Shown: positions 53,440 through 62,905, numbered from the stretch's first letter. The stretch is DNA of 64,000 bases from Pedobacter panaciterrae (GCF_013204795.1 NZ_JABMKW010000018.1:310001-374000); one strand, 5' to 3'. The notes: a model not told the origin generated them from the sequence alone. Made by a program: numbers and translations.

Positions 53440-55371
53440 TTATTGATTAGGTTGTTTAACTAGTTTTGGATTTCTTGTGAGGATATCGGGCTCAATCTCA
53501 CTATAATAATTACCCAATTGCCAGTTGTCGCTTGCAGTAACAATGTTTGATAAATCCACTTTGTAAATCCACTTACCATTATTTGGTGATCCCGGAGCAT
53601 AATATTTATATGGCAACAAACTGTAAGGTTGAGTACTGCGTTTTGTCGCTTTAGAAAGATTACTTAAAAGATCTGTTTTATTTAAAGCAACCCCATCAAA
53701 TACCTGGTGGGCAATTCTAAACCTTTTAAGGTCAAAGAAATATTGTCCTTCAAAAGCAAATTCCACTCTACGCTCATGCACAATCCGATCAAAAGTGATA
53801 TCGCCACCGGTTAAAGGAACAACTAATCCGGCCCTGGCCCGTACCTGATTCATGTACCCCGCAGCAACCGAAGATTGTCCTAGCTCAAAGGCTGCCTCGG
53901 CTGCATTCAATAAGATTTCAGCATAACGATATCTTACCAACCAAACGGCACTTCCTACCCCACGCTGACCCGAGCCAATAGCAGGGTCCTGATATTTCCG
54001 GATATAGAAACCGGTTTGAGCAGTATTACCAATTCCGTTAATTGGCCCATCAAAGCCAACAACCTGTTCCGGTACCGTTTTACCAGGTAATACCTTTTGA
54101 GCACCGCGCTCACCTCCACTGATTACCGTTCCGTTTGCTAGTTGCACTCCAGCCCAAATGTCAACTGGTCTGGCTTTAAAGCTTGAGCCCGGGATGATTA
54201 CCGTGCCACCCAAACGGGCATCTCTGCCGGCAAATATGTCCTGTTGATTGGTATAATAAACATAATCACCGTTAGCGTCATTGGTAGCTAAAGGGGCGAA
54301 TGTATTATCTAACTTTTCAAATGACTGAACCAAATTAAGGGATGGATTTATACGGCCACCTTCTTCTTCTTCAGCACCAAAACGAGGCTGATTTACTTGC
54401 GTAAATCCATGTCTTTTGAATTTTAATGCATAATCGTCAACCCATATCACCTCATTATTTTGTGTTTTATCATAAAATATGGCAGCAAAGTTTTCAGAAA
54501 GATTTCCGGGTTGCTTTTTGTATAGTGAATAAGCTCCCGCTGAGCCACTGATGATTTCTTCAGCAGCTTTCAAGGCAGTGGTATAATAAGCATTTGCCAT
54601 ACCTGCCGGAATACCTACCTCGCCACCTGAGAGCGAAACGGAAGGAGTTGTTGCGCCGTATTTTGCAATAGAAGCAGCATATAAAGCAGCTCTTGATTCC
54701 ATAGCCAATGCAGCACCTTTGGTAGCACGGGCTTTAGTATTGCTATTTGCAGGAAGCAACAGTTTTAATTCCTCTGCCTCCTTAATTACAAAGTCATACA
54801 TTTCCGATTCCTTTGCCCTTGGATATTGCAAAGAAGTAACATCAGTCCCATTAAACTCTAATGAATTGAGAATGATAGGCACGCCTCCATAATACTGGGT
54901 TAAGGTGAAATAATAACTTGCCCTTAAAAACCTGGCTTCAGCAATATAAGACGCCTTGGTTGCTGCGTCCAGTGCAGTAGCTGTTGCACAGCGCTCCATA
55001 AACAAGTTAAGTTCGCGGATATAAGTATAATCCCATGGTGTCCAGAAGTACGTTGCCCTGCCGCCAACATCTGGCCCTCTGTATCCCCTAAAGCCCCAGG
55101 TACTGTTACCATGGTAATTGTTATATTGTCCATTTTCAGAATAAAATGACTCATTAAAGTCACCAAAAGTAACCCACTCAGTTAACCTTGGATAATCGTA
55201 CTGACGATTGTAAAGATCTGCCAGGATAGATAGCACCTGTGTAGGGTCACTAAAGGCCAGTTCAGGACTTAATACCTGAGTAGGCTTTATATCCAAATAA
55301 TCTGAATCGCTTTTGCACCCCAAACTAAAAACGAATAAGGTGGCTATTGCTATTATAAATTTATTTTTCAT
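53440..55371 (-). CDS. SusD/RagB-family lipoprotein
   Basis: A 643-residue surface lipoprotein (lipobox SLGC, Cys19), longer than the other SusD here. AEARFLRASYYFTLTQYYGG and ERRVEFAFEGQYFFDLKRF are the SusD N- and C-terminal blocks. Its length, with loops between about 330 and 470, suggests a large or branched ligand. It is 20 bases after its susC partner. Confidence 0.94.
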   Translation of the reverse strand: MKNKFIIAIATLFVFSLGCKSDSDYLDIKPTQVLSPELAFSDPTQVLSILADLYNRQYDYPRLTEWVTFGDFNESFYSENGQYNNYHGNSTWGFRGYRGPDVGGRATYFWTPWDYTYIRELNLFMERCATATALDAATKASYIAEARFLRASYYFTLTQYYGGVPIILNSLEFNGTDVTSLQYPRAKESEMYDFVIKEAEELKLLLPANSNTKARATKGAALAMESRAALYAASIAKYGATTPSVSLSGGEVGIPAGMANAYYTTALKAAEEIISGSAGAYSLYKKQPGNLSENFAAIFYDKTQNNEVIWVDDYALKFKRHGFTQVNQPRFGAEEEEGGRINPSLNLVQSFEKLDNTFAPLATNDANGDYVYYTNQQDIFAGRDARLGGTVIIPGSSFKARPVDIWAGVQLANGTVISGGERGAQKVLPGKTVPEQVVGFDGPINGIGNTAQTGFYIRKYQDPAIGSGQRGVGSAVWLVRYRYAEILLNAAEAAFELGQSSVAAGYMNQVRARAGLVVPLTGGDITFDRIVHERRVEFAFEGQYFFDLKRFRIAHQVFDGVALNKTDLLSNLSKATKRSTQPYSLLPYKYYAPGSPNNGKWIYKVDLSNIVTASDNWQLGNYYSEIEPDILTRNPKLVKQPNQ

Positions 55372-55391
55372 GTTAGTTCAATTAAAAACTG

Positions 55392-58300
55392 TTATAAAGT
55401 GAGGTTAATGCCCATGTTAACAAATGAATTTTGTGGGTACTGTAAACCATTTGTATCCTGAACTTCCGAGTCAACCTTGTACTTGCTTAGGTTATCAATA
55501 GAAAATAGGTTATAGCCATTTACAAACAGGCGTGCCTTTTGGATGTTTATTTTTCCTATTAGTGATTTAGGTAAGGAATAACCAAGCTCCAGTGTTCTGG
55601 CACGAATGGCCGTTACATTATGCAACCAAAAAATAGAGTTTTTATTTACCGAACTGGCTGAATTGACGTTAAATCTTAATGCAGGATATTTACCTGGTAT
55701 CCATTCACTATTTAAATCAAAAGCATCAGCTCTTCTCCATCTGTCAGTTAAAATGGTATTTAATGCACCTGAATTATATGAAAACCCTCTTCTGATTTCG
55801 TTTTCCTGATTATAGCTGTACATAGATCCGATTGAAAAATCAGCAGCAAAATCAAATCCCTTCCATGCTACGCTAAAATTAAACCCACCATTGATAATTG
55901 GCTGGTTGGTTCCGTCGGCGCTTCTTCCATAACCTAACGGGCGCTCATCATATCCATCAATTTTTCCATCACCATTAAGGTCCTTATAAATCAAGTCGCC
56001 CGGTAATAGGGTCTTATTACCCTGTCCGTCAATATTTATCGGATAGTTATTTATTTCTTCCTGTGATTGAAACTGGCCTACTACATCATATGCCCAAAAA
56101 AGGTTCTTGTATCTACCCTCGGCAGAATTACGGTACTGATCCCATGAGTTAAAAAATATCGGTTTGTAAGAAGCGGTGAACTTACTACGTGCGTATCCAA
56201 CATTTCCACCAACGCTAAAAGTAACTGCACCAGCCGATCCATTGTAAGCAAGTGAAATCTCACCCCCGGCCTGCTCGTCTTTATTTATATTTTCGTCGCT
56301 TAGGTTAAAGCCAATCTCGCTAGGTAAAACGATATCATATTTGGTGCCTCTAAGTCCTGTTCGCAATCTTTTAAAATAGTCGACACTTCCAATCAATTTA
56401 TTGTTAAACATGGTAAAATCGGCACCTATGTCCAGGATCTTACTTTTAAACCAGGAAATATTTAAGATGGGCTTACCTTTATCTCTTGAACCTATAATTG
56501 GATTTCCATCAAGAATGCCATAGCCATTCTGATTATAATTATAGCCGGCAAGATAATCAGTTGGTAATATCCCGTTATCATCATCTCCAAGTACACCGTA
56601 AGAAGCACGGATTTTCAAATCGTTCAGCTTACTGTTTTCACCTAACAGTGATTTCATGAATTTCTCTTCAGTAATTCTCCATCCACCAGATACAGAAGGG
56701 AAAAATCCTACTCTTTTATCCGGAGCAAATTTCCATGAAGCGTCCCTCCTGCCTGAAAACTCCAGGTAGTACTTATTCGCATAATTGTAGTTTATCTTTC
56801 CAATGTATCCGATACGGGCTTGCTGATCATCGCGATCATTGTAAGTATCCGTAGTGTTAAAATAGATAAGCGGAAGCACATTTGTTGCTGGCACGGCATG
56901 AACAAATACTTCTTTGTCCCTTACATCATATCTTTCAGAAATGAGAAGCCCTCCTACTGTATGTTTACCAAACGTATTGTTGTAGTTTAATCCAACCTGA
57001 TAGTTATTCTTTTCTATCTTCTGAGTCCTACGCTCCCGCCATGGATTGATACTACCTCCGGTTGCTTTATAAGTATCGTCGGTAGGATTATAGGTATACG
57101 TTTTGTAAGTATACTCATGACCATCGTGCAGGCGATCTTCGAGTCCGTAAGAATAAGATCCCTGTGCAACAAGTCCCTTTATGTATGGGATTTGATATTG
57201 GGCATTAAACCTGGCCGATCCGTAACGTCTTCTATCATTCGAATATCCACCGTATTTTTTATTGTTATAAGCCCAATTGGATTCATTGTGGCCAATATCA
57301 TTTATATAATCCGGATTGTCATTGGCATACGGACGTTCCCAGGGCCTGTTCCATAAGATGGCAGCTCTTGGTAAATTATAGTCATCACCTCCGGGTATTC
57401 CGGGATTATCTCTCACTTCGTTCCATCCATTTATCCCAATCCCAACCTTTAACCTATCTGTAATATTGGCATCCATATTGGCATTGATGTTTTTACGCCC
57501 ATATGTAAACTCGCGTCCTAATACAGAATATTGGAACATATTTGTACCAGAAAAATAATAGTTTATTCTATCAGAACCACCTGTAGCATTAATAGCCTGC
57601 TGATACAACGGCGCATTTTTCTGTACAATAAAGTCTTTCCAGTTAAAACTTTGATAACCCGGAGCGGTGCCTTCCTTGTATTTGGCTAATTCCTCTTTGG
57701 TAACGGTAGTTGTCCCTCCGTTGTTCATCTCCGCATCAGCTTTGCCTAAATACCATTCGTATGAATCGTTCACTACATCAGGAAACCTGCTCCAATTCTG
57801 AAAGCCGGCATAGGTATCGATATTTATTACATTCTTTTCCCCTCTGCTTCCTCTTTTTGTGGTAACAACCACTACACCATTCGCAGCACGTACACCATAA
57901 ACAGCTGCAGAAGCATCCTTTAAAACGGTAATGCTTTCTATATCACTTGGCGCAAGATTGTCGAACTGTCGTTTATCCTGCTGGATCCCATCAATTACAA
58001 ACAATGGATTCCCCATGTTTCTTACCTGAATGGTAGCCCCACCTCCTGGTCTCCCATCAGGCATACGAAAGGTAACACCCGGTAATTTCCCAGCCAATCC
58101 TGTACTTACTTGCGATCCGCCATGTACTTTTTCCAGATCTTTACTGGTAACCGTTGAAATGGCTCCTGTTATTGATTCTCTTTTTTGGGTGCCATATCCC
58201 GTTACAACAACTTCGGTTAACTGTTGTTTATCCTCTTCCAATTCTACGTTAATTGTGGTGCTACCCTCCACGATAACTTCTTTTGTAAGAAATCCGATAT

Positions 58301-58577
58301 AGGTGAATACCAATACGCCTCTTCCCGTTGGTAAGGAAACGGTGTACTTGCCCTGTTCATTTGTACTCATACCTGTATTGGCCCCTTTTAACTTAACGCT
58401 CACCCCGGTTAGTGGTTTTTGTTGAAAAGTTACGGTACCAGTAATGGTCTTTTGTTGTGCATGCACAGACTCCCGGGACAATAAAACAAGGGTAATCAGT
58501 AAAAGAAAAACATGATAATGTTTTCTTAGCAAAGCTTGCTCAAATAGAACAAATCTCTTGAGTATTAATTTTTTCAT
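55392..58577 (-). CDS. SusC/RagA-family TonB-linked outer-membrane receptor
   Basis: A 1061-residue TonB-dependent importer with a signal peptide ending near VHAQQ, a CarboxypepD_reg-like domain (KTITGTVTFQQKPLTGVSVK), a plug (DASAAVYGVRAANGVVVVTT) and a barrel. There is no STN domain, so control is more likely through the divergent AraC gene than by a FecR protein. It heads the operon susC-susD-DUF3823. The two SusC proteins of this window differ clearly in sequence and are not a recent duplication. Confidence 0.95.
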   Translation of the reverse strand: MKKLILKRFVLFEQALLRKHYHVFLLLITLVLLSRESVHAQQKTITGTVTFQQKPLTGVSVKLKGANTGMSTNEQGKYTVSLPTGRGVLVFTYIGFLTKEVIVEGSTTINVELEEDKQQLTEVVVTGYGTQKRESITGAISTVTSKDLEKVHGGSQVSTGLAGKLPGVTFRMPDGRPGGGATIQVRNMGNPLFVIDGIQQDKRQFDNLAPSDIESITVLKDASAAVYGVRAANGVVVVTTKRGSRGEKNVINIDTYAGFQNWSRFPDVVNDSYEWYLGKADAEMNNGGTTTVTKEELAKYKEGTAPGYQSFNWKDFIVQKNAPLYQQAINATGGSDRINYYFSGTNMFQYSVLGREFTYGRKNINANMDANITDRLKVGIGINGWNEVRDNPGIPGGDDYNLPRAAILWNRPWERPYANDNPDYINDIGHNESNWAYNNKKYGGYSNDRRRYGSARFNAQYQIPYIKGLVAQGSYSYGLEDRLHDGHEYTYKTYTYNPTDDTYKATGGSINPWRERRTQKIEKNNYQVGLNYNNTFGKHTVGGLLISERYDVRDKEVFVHAVPATNVLPLIYFNTTDTYNDRDDQQARIGYIGKINYNYANKYYLEFSGRRDASWKFAPDKRVGFFPSVSGGWRITEEKFMKSLLGENSKLNDLKIRASYGVLGDDDNGILPTDYLAGYNYNQNGYGILDGNPIIGSRDKGKPILNISWFKSKILDIGADFTMFNNKLIGSVDYFKRLRTGLRGTKYDIVLPSEIGFNLSDENINKDEQAGGEISLAYNGSAGAVTFSVGGNVGYARSKFTASYKPIFFNSWDQYRNSAEGRYKNLFWAYDVVGQFQSQEEINNYPINIDGQGNKTLLPGDLIYKDLNGDGKIDGYDERPLGYGRSADGTNQPIINGGFNFSVAWKGFDFAADFSIGSMYSYNQENEIRRGFSYNSGALNTILTDRWRRADAFDLNSEWIPGKYPALRFNVNSASSVNKNSIFWLHNVTAIRARTLELGYSLPKSLIGKINIQKARLFVNGYNLFSIDNLSKYKVDSEVQDTNGLQYPQNSFVNMGINLTL

Positions 58578-58906
58578 CTTATATTAAGTTTGATTAAGTT
58601 TAGGTTAAATAACTGAAATCGACATATTTAATGCTCATACTACTATGGCTTATCTCCTTTCTTTAATTAATGACTAATAAAAATTACCGCGCCCATAAAT
58701 TAACTTATGGCGTCATGTTCTGATTTTCTAGATAGTTGCGGGATTCCGGAATCGCGTCGTTCTATTTTACAATCGTCTATATTTGGTTTTGGTTAATACA
58801 AGTTTAAATTTTATTGCGCTGGAATCATTGGCACTTGTTATCTAATAATGACTATATTGTATCCTAAAATTTCCATATAGCCAATATTTAAGATAATTTT
58901 AATAAA
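58578..58906. other. divergent regulatory region SusC/AraC
   Basis: 329 bases without a gene. It contains the inverted repeat CCATAA-N6-TTATGG (58693-58710), the perfect palindrome GATTCCGGAATC (58742-58753) and a TATATTTG element (58778-58785, plus strand). These are candidate operators and a promoter for the AraC gene and, on the other strand, susC. Confidence 0.5.
58778..58785 (+). promoter_or_regulatory. -7 promoter element for the AraC gene
   Basis: TATATTTG fits TAnnTTTG. No convincing -33 element lies 19 bases upstream. The leader would be about 115 bases. Confidence 0.35.
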
Positions 58907-59800
58907 ATGACGCACGTTATTCCCAAATCGCCTATTTCACAATCTAAAGTGTATGTGGTTAAAGAAATTTATGCCCCCTACTTTGATCCTACGTTTCACT
59001 CACATCCCGAATTTCAATTAAACTGTGTTCTGGAAGGCGAAGGAAGCCGTTTTGTAGGTAATAACATCACCTCATTTAAGGCTATGGATATGGTACTTAT
59101 TGGCCCGCACCTTCCCCATGTATGGAGAAATGAAAACAAATATTTCGAAAAGGACAGTACACTATCAACCAGGGTTATTGTGGTATACTTCCATAAAGAT
59201 TTTTTTGGAGAAGCATTGCGGTTAAAAGATGAAATGGGCCAAATCGACAGGCTATTTCAAAAATCTGAACGGGGACTAGAAATTATTGGGAAAACAAAGG
59301 TTGTTGTAAGTAAAATGATGCGTGAGCTGTTAGAATTAGATGGCATGGATGGCGTTATTCAATTGCTTAAAATATTAAATGTACTTGCTAAATCAAACGA
59401 CTATCATTTTGTTACCCATAATTATTTGATTTCATCTAATACTGAAGCGGAGACTACCAGAATGAACAAGGTATATGGGCACGTAATGAGGAATTTCAAA
59501 CATACCATTAGTGCGGAGGAGGTTGCCTCCTTAATAAATATGACCCGTACATCCTTTAGCAGATATTTTAAGGCGCGTGTGAATAAATCATTTTCAGATT
59601 TTCTTAAAGAGATCCGAATTGAATCTGCCTGCAAATTACTCAAGGAAGGAAAAATGAATATTGACCAGATTGGTTACGAATGCGGCTTTCAAACGCTCTC
59701 TAACTTTAATAAACAATTTAAAAAAGTTATAGGAAAACAACCTAATCAATACCGGAATGAATACCAAAAAGTAGCAGCCGAGTCATATCGGTATTTTTAA
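58907..59800 (+). CDS. AraC-family transcriptional regulator
   Basis: A 297-residue regulator with an N-terminal cupin-like sensing domain (about 20-110; FHSHPEFQLNCVLEGEGSRF) and a C-terminal pair of helix-turn-helix motifs (about 190-290). VASLINMTRTSFSRYFKARV and IGYECGFQTLSNFNKQFKKV are typical AraC blocks. It is divergent from the SusC operon and is the best candidate for its control, responding to a sugar or derivative. Confidence 0.92.
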   Translation: MTHVIPKSPISQSKVYVVKEIYAPYFDPTFHSHPEFQLNCVLEGEGSRFVGNNITSFKAMDMVLIGPHLPHVWRNENKYFEKDSTLSTRVIVVYFHKDFFGEALRLKDEMGQIDRLFQKSERGLEIIGKTKVVVSKMMRELLELDGMDGVIQLLKILNVLAKSNDYHFVTHNYLISSNTEAETTRMNKVYGHVMRNFKHTISAEEVASLINMTRTSFSRYFKARVNKSFSDFLKEIRIESACKLLKEGKMNIDQIGYECGFQTLSNFNKQFKKVIGKQPNQYRNEYQKVAAESYRYF

Positions 59801-59811
59801 CCTTAGAACGG

Positions 59812-60336
59812 TTACCTTTCTATAAATCCTTGTTCCTGACTGGCCAGACTATTGTCATCAATCAGATAAGATTTCACATCTGCGATACTCATTTCATCCA
59901 GTACGTCTACAAAATTCTTATATGTAGATCCTTCGGTGGGTTTAATAATAACTATCATAAACTTGACCGGATCATTTTCATGCAACTTTGCTATTTCCTT
60001 TTTATTTTGAGCTAAAACACTGCCTATCATTTTAAAACTTACACGATGTGGAGTTGCTTTCTTCGTCTCACCTTTATACCAGACAATGCTATTATCCTTA
60101 CCCAAAAGAACCGTTAGCGTTCTTGACGCAGGATAAGGCTGATCAGGGATATCGATAATCGGCTTGGCTATATCCATGGCCTGCGACTTAGATAAGGAAG
60201 TTGTGAGCATGAAAAAGGTTATTAAAAGAAATGCCAGATCTACCATTGCGGTAAGGTCTACGGAGGGAACTGCTTTTCGGGTTCTGTTTTTTCCTTTTAA
60301 GGCCTCGCCATTTTGAGGAATGCTTAAGGTTGCCAT
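59812..60336 (-). CDS. solitary ExbD/TolR-family protein
   Basis: A 174-residue ExbD with the helix motif VDLTAMVDLAFLLITFF, the same as in the exbD at 30419-30952; the periplasmic part is also alike (IIKPTEGSTYKNFVDVLDE). No exbB or tonB is near. It may work with the main ExbB, or be left from a former operon. The gene converges on the AraC gene, with only 11 bases between the stops. Confidence 0.9.
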   Translation of the reverse strand: MATLSIPQNGEALKGKNRTRKAVPSVDLTAMVDLAFLLITFFMLTTSLSKSQAMDIAKPIIDIPDQPYPASRTLTVLLGKDNSIVWYKGETKKATPHRVSFKMIGSVLAQNKKEIAKLHENDPVKFMIVIIKPTEGSTYKNFVDVLDEMSIADVKSYLIDDNSLASQEQGFIER

Positions 60337-60764
60337 AGTTCTGTCTTTTAGTTATGATGTGGATAAACATCAAATTTCATAAGGAAGACAGAAATATTTT
60401 TTTGAACTCAGAATCATCAAAATTTTGATTTTTAACTCAAAATTTTAAAATAAACTATTTAAATTAATTTTATAGAAACTATTGTTCTTAGAACAGTAGC
60501 ATAGTATATTTAATAAAACTAAAAAGATATGTAAAAGCTAAATACTATATTTTTGCCGAATCTTCAAAATATTTGAAGCATTTAGCACTTAAGAATCTCG
60601 TCCTAAAAACCTGAGAACTTCCAAACAAACGAGAGAATAAGTGATGTTAAGTAAAAACACGGGATTTATAGACATTCATGAAAGCTTAAAAAACCAAATA
60701 ACGGCTATTTATACCCTATAACTAAATTGACTGTAACGATTGTACATCTCGCTGATAGTAGACA
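60337..60764. other. intergenic region with small inverted repeats, no convincing gene
   Basis: 428 very AT-rich bases. Visible are a plus-strand TATTTTTG element (60548-60555), the hairpin CTTCAAA/TTTGAAG (60562-60578) a few bases later, and a tiny frame (60644-60721, 25 residues, GAGAG upstream). Together they could mark a small RNA or peptide gene, but evidence is weak. Confidence 0.35.
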
Positions 60765-61892
60765 CTATAACACGATGATTGTTTTTCCTTCTACCCTGAA
60801 TTTTACATCACCAGTTAACTCCAGGACGTGAAGTATCTGTGAGATTTTTCCATATTTGGATATGGTACCGCCAAAAATCTGTTTGCCGGCTTCTTTATTT
60901 TGATAAACAACATCCATGTTGTACCATCTTGATATTTTCTTCATGATATTTTGAAGAGGTTCGTTTCTAAAAGAAAATTCTCCTTCTTTCCACGCAATAA
61001 CATCATTGGGGTCCACAACATTCACTTTAATCGCCGTTCCTGAATTCACAGCCTGTTGTCCGGGTTTAAGTGTAATCTGGTTAACCTGAACACTACCTTC
61101 AAGCAACGTTGTATTTGTAAACTGGTCATCAGAATAGGCGCTGATATTAAACCGTGTTCCAAGTACTTTTACAGTTTGTGTTTTACTTTGTACTAAAAAT
61201 GGATGCAATTTATCTTTAGCAACTTCAAAGTAGGCTTCGCCGTTCAGCTCTATTCTACGCTCTTTAAGCCAACGAAAAGAAATCGGATATGTTAGAGATG
61301 AAGCGGCGTTTAGCCATACTTTCGTGCCGTCCGGCAACGAGAGCTTATATTGTCCGCCACGTGGCGTTCGAATGGTATTTGAAATTTCAGAATATGAGCT
61401 TTTGCCCCCGTTCTGTAACGGGGGCAGCTCATGTCGAGAGGTATAAATAATTTCTCCTTCCTTGGTTTTTGTAATTTGAGTGGTAGATTGTAGGGCCAGC
61501 AAACCAATTTTAGCATTTAACAAATTGATCTTTTTACCATCGCTCAAAATGAGTACGGCGGTATTCTTTCCCGGATCAATGTCATTTACATATGTTTTAT
61601 TCGAAGTGTCTTTAGTGAAGAAATAAATAAAAACACCCAGGACGATGATCGATGCTGCTGAAACTGCAACCCCTAATGGCCAGCTTATCATTCTGGCCGT
61701 TTCTGGCTTAGTAGCTTTTAGAATAGGTTGCCACATCTGATCATCGATAGTCTCCAGATCAATCTGTGATAAACCGGACTGCTCATCCTCACGGAATTTG
61801 TGCAGCCAGTAACGCACTTTTTCAAGTTCCCGATCGGAGCATGTCCCGGCCTGAAATCTCTCCAATAAGTCCTTTACTTGTTCATCGTTCAT
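60765..61892 (-). CDS. FecR-family anti-sigma regulator
   Basis: A 375-residue inner-membrane protein. The N-terminal cytoplasmic part (about 1-75) would bind the sigma factor, one membrane helix follows (about 80-95), then the periplasmic FecR domain (IRTPRGGQYKLSLPDGTKVW is typical) and a C-terminal DUF4974 domain (PLQNIMKKISRWYNMDVVY). It lies 83 bases downstream of the sigma gene. Normally such a pair precedes a SusC with an STN domain; none is nearby. Confidence 0.93.
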   Translation of the reverse strand: MNDEQVKDLLERFQAGTCSDRELEKVRYWLHKFREDEQSGLSQIDLETIDDQMWQPILKATKPETARMISWPLGVAVSAASIIVLGVFIYFFTKDTSNKTYVNDIDPGKNTAVLILSDGKKINLLNAKIGLLALQSTTQITKTKEGEIIYTSRHELPPLQNGGKSSYSEISNTIRTPRGGQYKLSLPDGTKVWLNAASSLTYPISFRWLKERRIELNGEAYFEVAKDKLHPFLVQSKTQTVKVLGTRFNISAYSDDQFTNTTLLEGSVQVNQITLKPGQQAVNSGTAIKVNVVDPNDVIAWKEGEFSFRNEPLQNIMKKISRWYNMDVVYQNKEAGKQIFGGTISKYGKISQILHVLELTGDVKFRVEGKTIIVL

Positions 61893-61975
61893 AATCTACC
61901 CTATGCGTTTTTTAAGATAATCATAACAAAGACACCTCAGAATTAGGAATCGGGTACACGAAGGGAAAAAAAATA

Positions 61976-62563
61976 TTATTTCAACATCCCTGTTAAAAAA
62001 GCATATATAAAAAGGAACAGTCCAAGTTTTCCCCGAAGTGTTTTCAACGCCCTTTTAATTTGAGTAGCTACCGTATGTTCGGAGATATTTAAGCGATCTG
62101 CTATTTCTTTGTTACTTAAATATTCCTGGCGTCTCAATTGAAATATTTCGCGCATTTTTTCTGGCAGGTTGTTGATCTCTTTTTCAATTAATGATTTAAG
62201 ATCTTTTTCCCTAATGCGATAGTCCGTTTGAGCAGCTGCATTGTCTGTAACTTCTTTGAATGATGAGATGTATTCCTGAGTGATGGCCACATGCCGAAAA
62301 ACATTAAGTACACGATTTAAAACAGCCTTGTAAAGGTAGCCAGAAAGTGTAGTCTGAATATTTAAATTACTCCTGGAATTCCATAAATGGACATATATCT
62401 CCTGGATAATATCTTTGGCACTTTCGCTGTCCTGAAGCTTTTTATACGCATAGATGTAAAGCAGGCTATTGTACCGCTTATAAATCTCGGTAAATGAATG
62501 ATGGTCCCCTGCCCTCAGGAGATCTACAAGCTCAGCGTCTGAAAGTGTTCTACAATCATTCAT
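61976..62563 (-). CDS. ECF RNA polymerase sigma factor, FecI-like
   Basis: A 195-residue sigma-70-family ECF factor of the Bacteroidota FecI-like type. Region 2 contains SFTEIYKRYNSLLYIYAYKK and DIIQEIYVHLW; region 4 (about 130-185) holds the helix-turn-helix RLNISEHTVATQIKRALKTL. It is upstream of fecR on the same strand and is presumably held by FecR until an outer-membrane signal arrives. Confidence 0.94.
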   Translation of the reverse strand: MNDCRTLSDAELVDLLRAGDHHSFTEIYKRYNSLLYIYAYKKLQDSESAKDIIQEIYVHLWNSRSNLNIQTTLSGYLYKAVLNRVLNVFRHVAITQEYISSFKEVTDNAAAQTDYRIREKDLKSLIEKEINNLPEKMREIFQLRRQEYLSNKEIADRLNISEHTVATQIKRALKTLRGKLGLFLFIYAFLTGMLK

Positions 62564-62608
62564 TTATAAGGTTTTCTTTCAACAATGATCTTTTAGAGCT
62601 CCTTTAAT

Positions 62609-62653
62609 GAAAAAAGAAGCGGCGCTGCCTAAATTAATGGACAGTCGCCGCCT
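62609..62653 (-). terminator. GC-rich hairpin with T run upstream of the sigma gene
   Basis: GCGGCG (62619-62624) pairs with CGCCGC (62646-62651), with further inner pairs CTG/CAG and CC/GG. On the minus strand it is followed by TTCTTTTTTC, so it has terminator form. What transcript it would end is unclear. Confidence 0.5.
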
Positions 62654-62844
62654 CCTAAATTAACGCTCTCACCTCAAGATTATAAAAAATATTCTAAACT
62701 ATCAAGGGTAAAATCACAATAACCTTAGAGTCAGTATTTTTAAAAAACATACAAACCTGGATTCAATTTATTTAAATATAGATGTTGTTGAGAAATGTCG
62801 CTTGATCCATTATTTTTGGATTCTTTTGGGCGCACGCGGAATTC
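62654..62844. other. intergenic region, no gene seen
   Basis: About 190 AT-rich bases between two terminator-like hairpins. No coding frame or RNA gene is recognised. A short minus-strand RNA ending at the hairpin 62609-62653 is conceivable. Confidence 0.3.
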
Positions 62845-62849
62845 TTGGA

Positions 62850-62884
62850 AAAAACAAAAAAGCCACTCGATTGAGTGGCTTTTA
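62850..62884 (-). terminator. strong hairpin terminator
   Basis: AAAAAGCCACTC (62857-62868) and GAGTGGCTTTT (62873-62883) form an 11-bp stem with a GATT loop. The T run on the minus strand (TTTTTTGTTTTTTCC) is the longer, so it mainly ends minus-strand transcripts. It directly follows the tRNA-like fragment. Confidence 0.75.
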
Positions 62885-62885
62885 C

Positions 62886-62905
62886 GGGCCGGACGGAACT
62901 CACCC
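62886..62905 (-). other. possible relic of a tRNA 3' end
   Basis: Read on the minus strand, the 20 bases GGGTGAGTTCCGTCCGGCCC resemble a tRNA T-arm plus acceptor strand with two bases missing from the T-loop. The terminator 62850-62884 follows immediately, as it would after a tRNA gene. No 5' tRNA part exists next to it. It could be an attachment-site remnant of a mobile element to the right. Confidence 0.3.
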
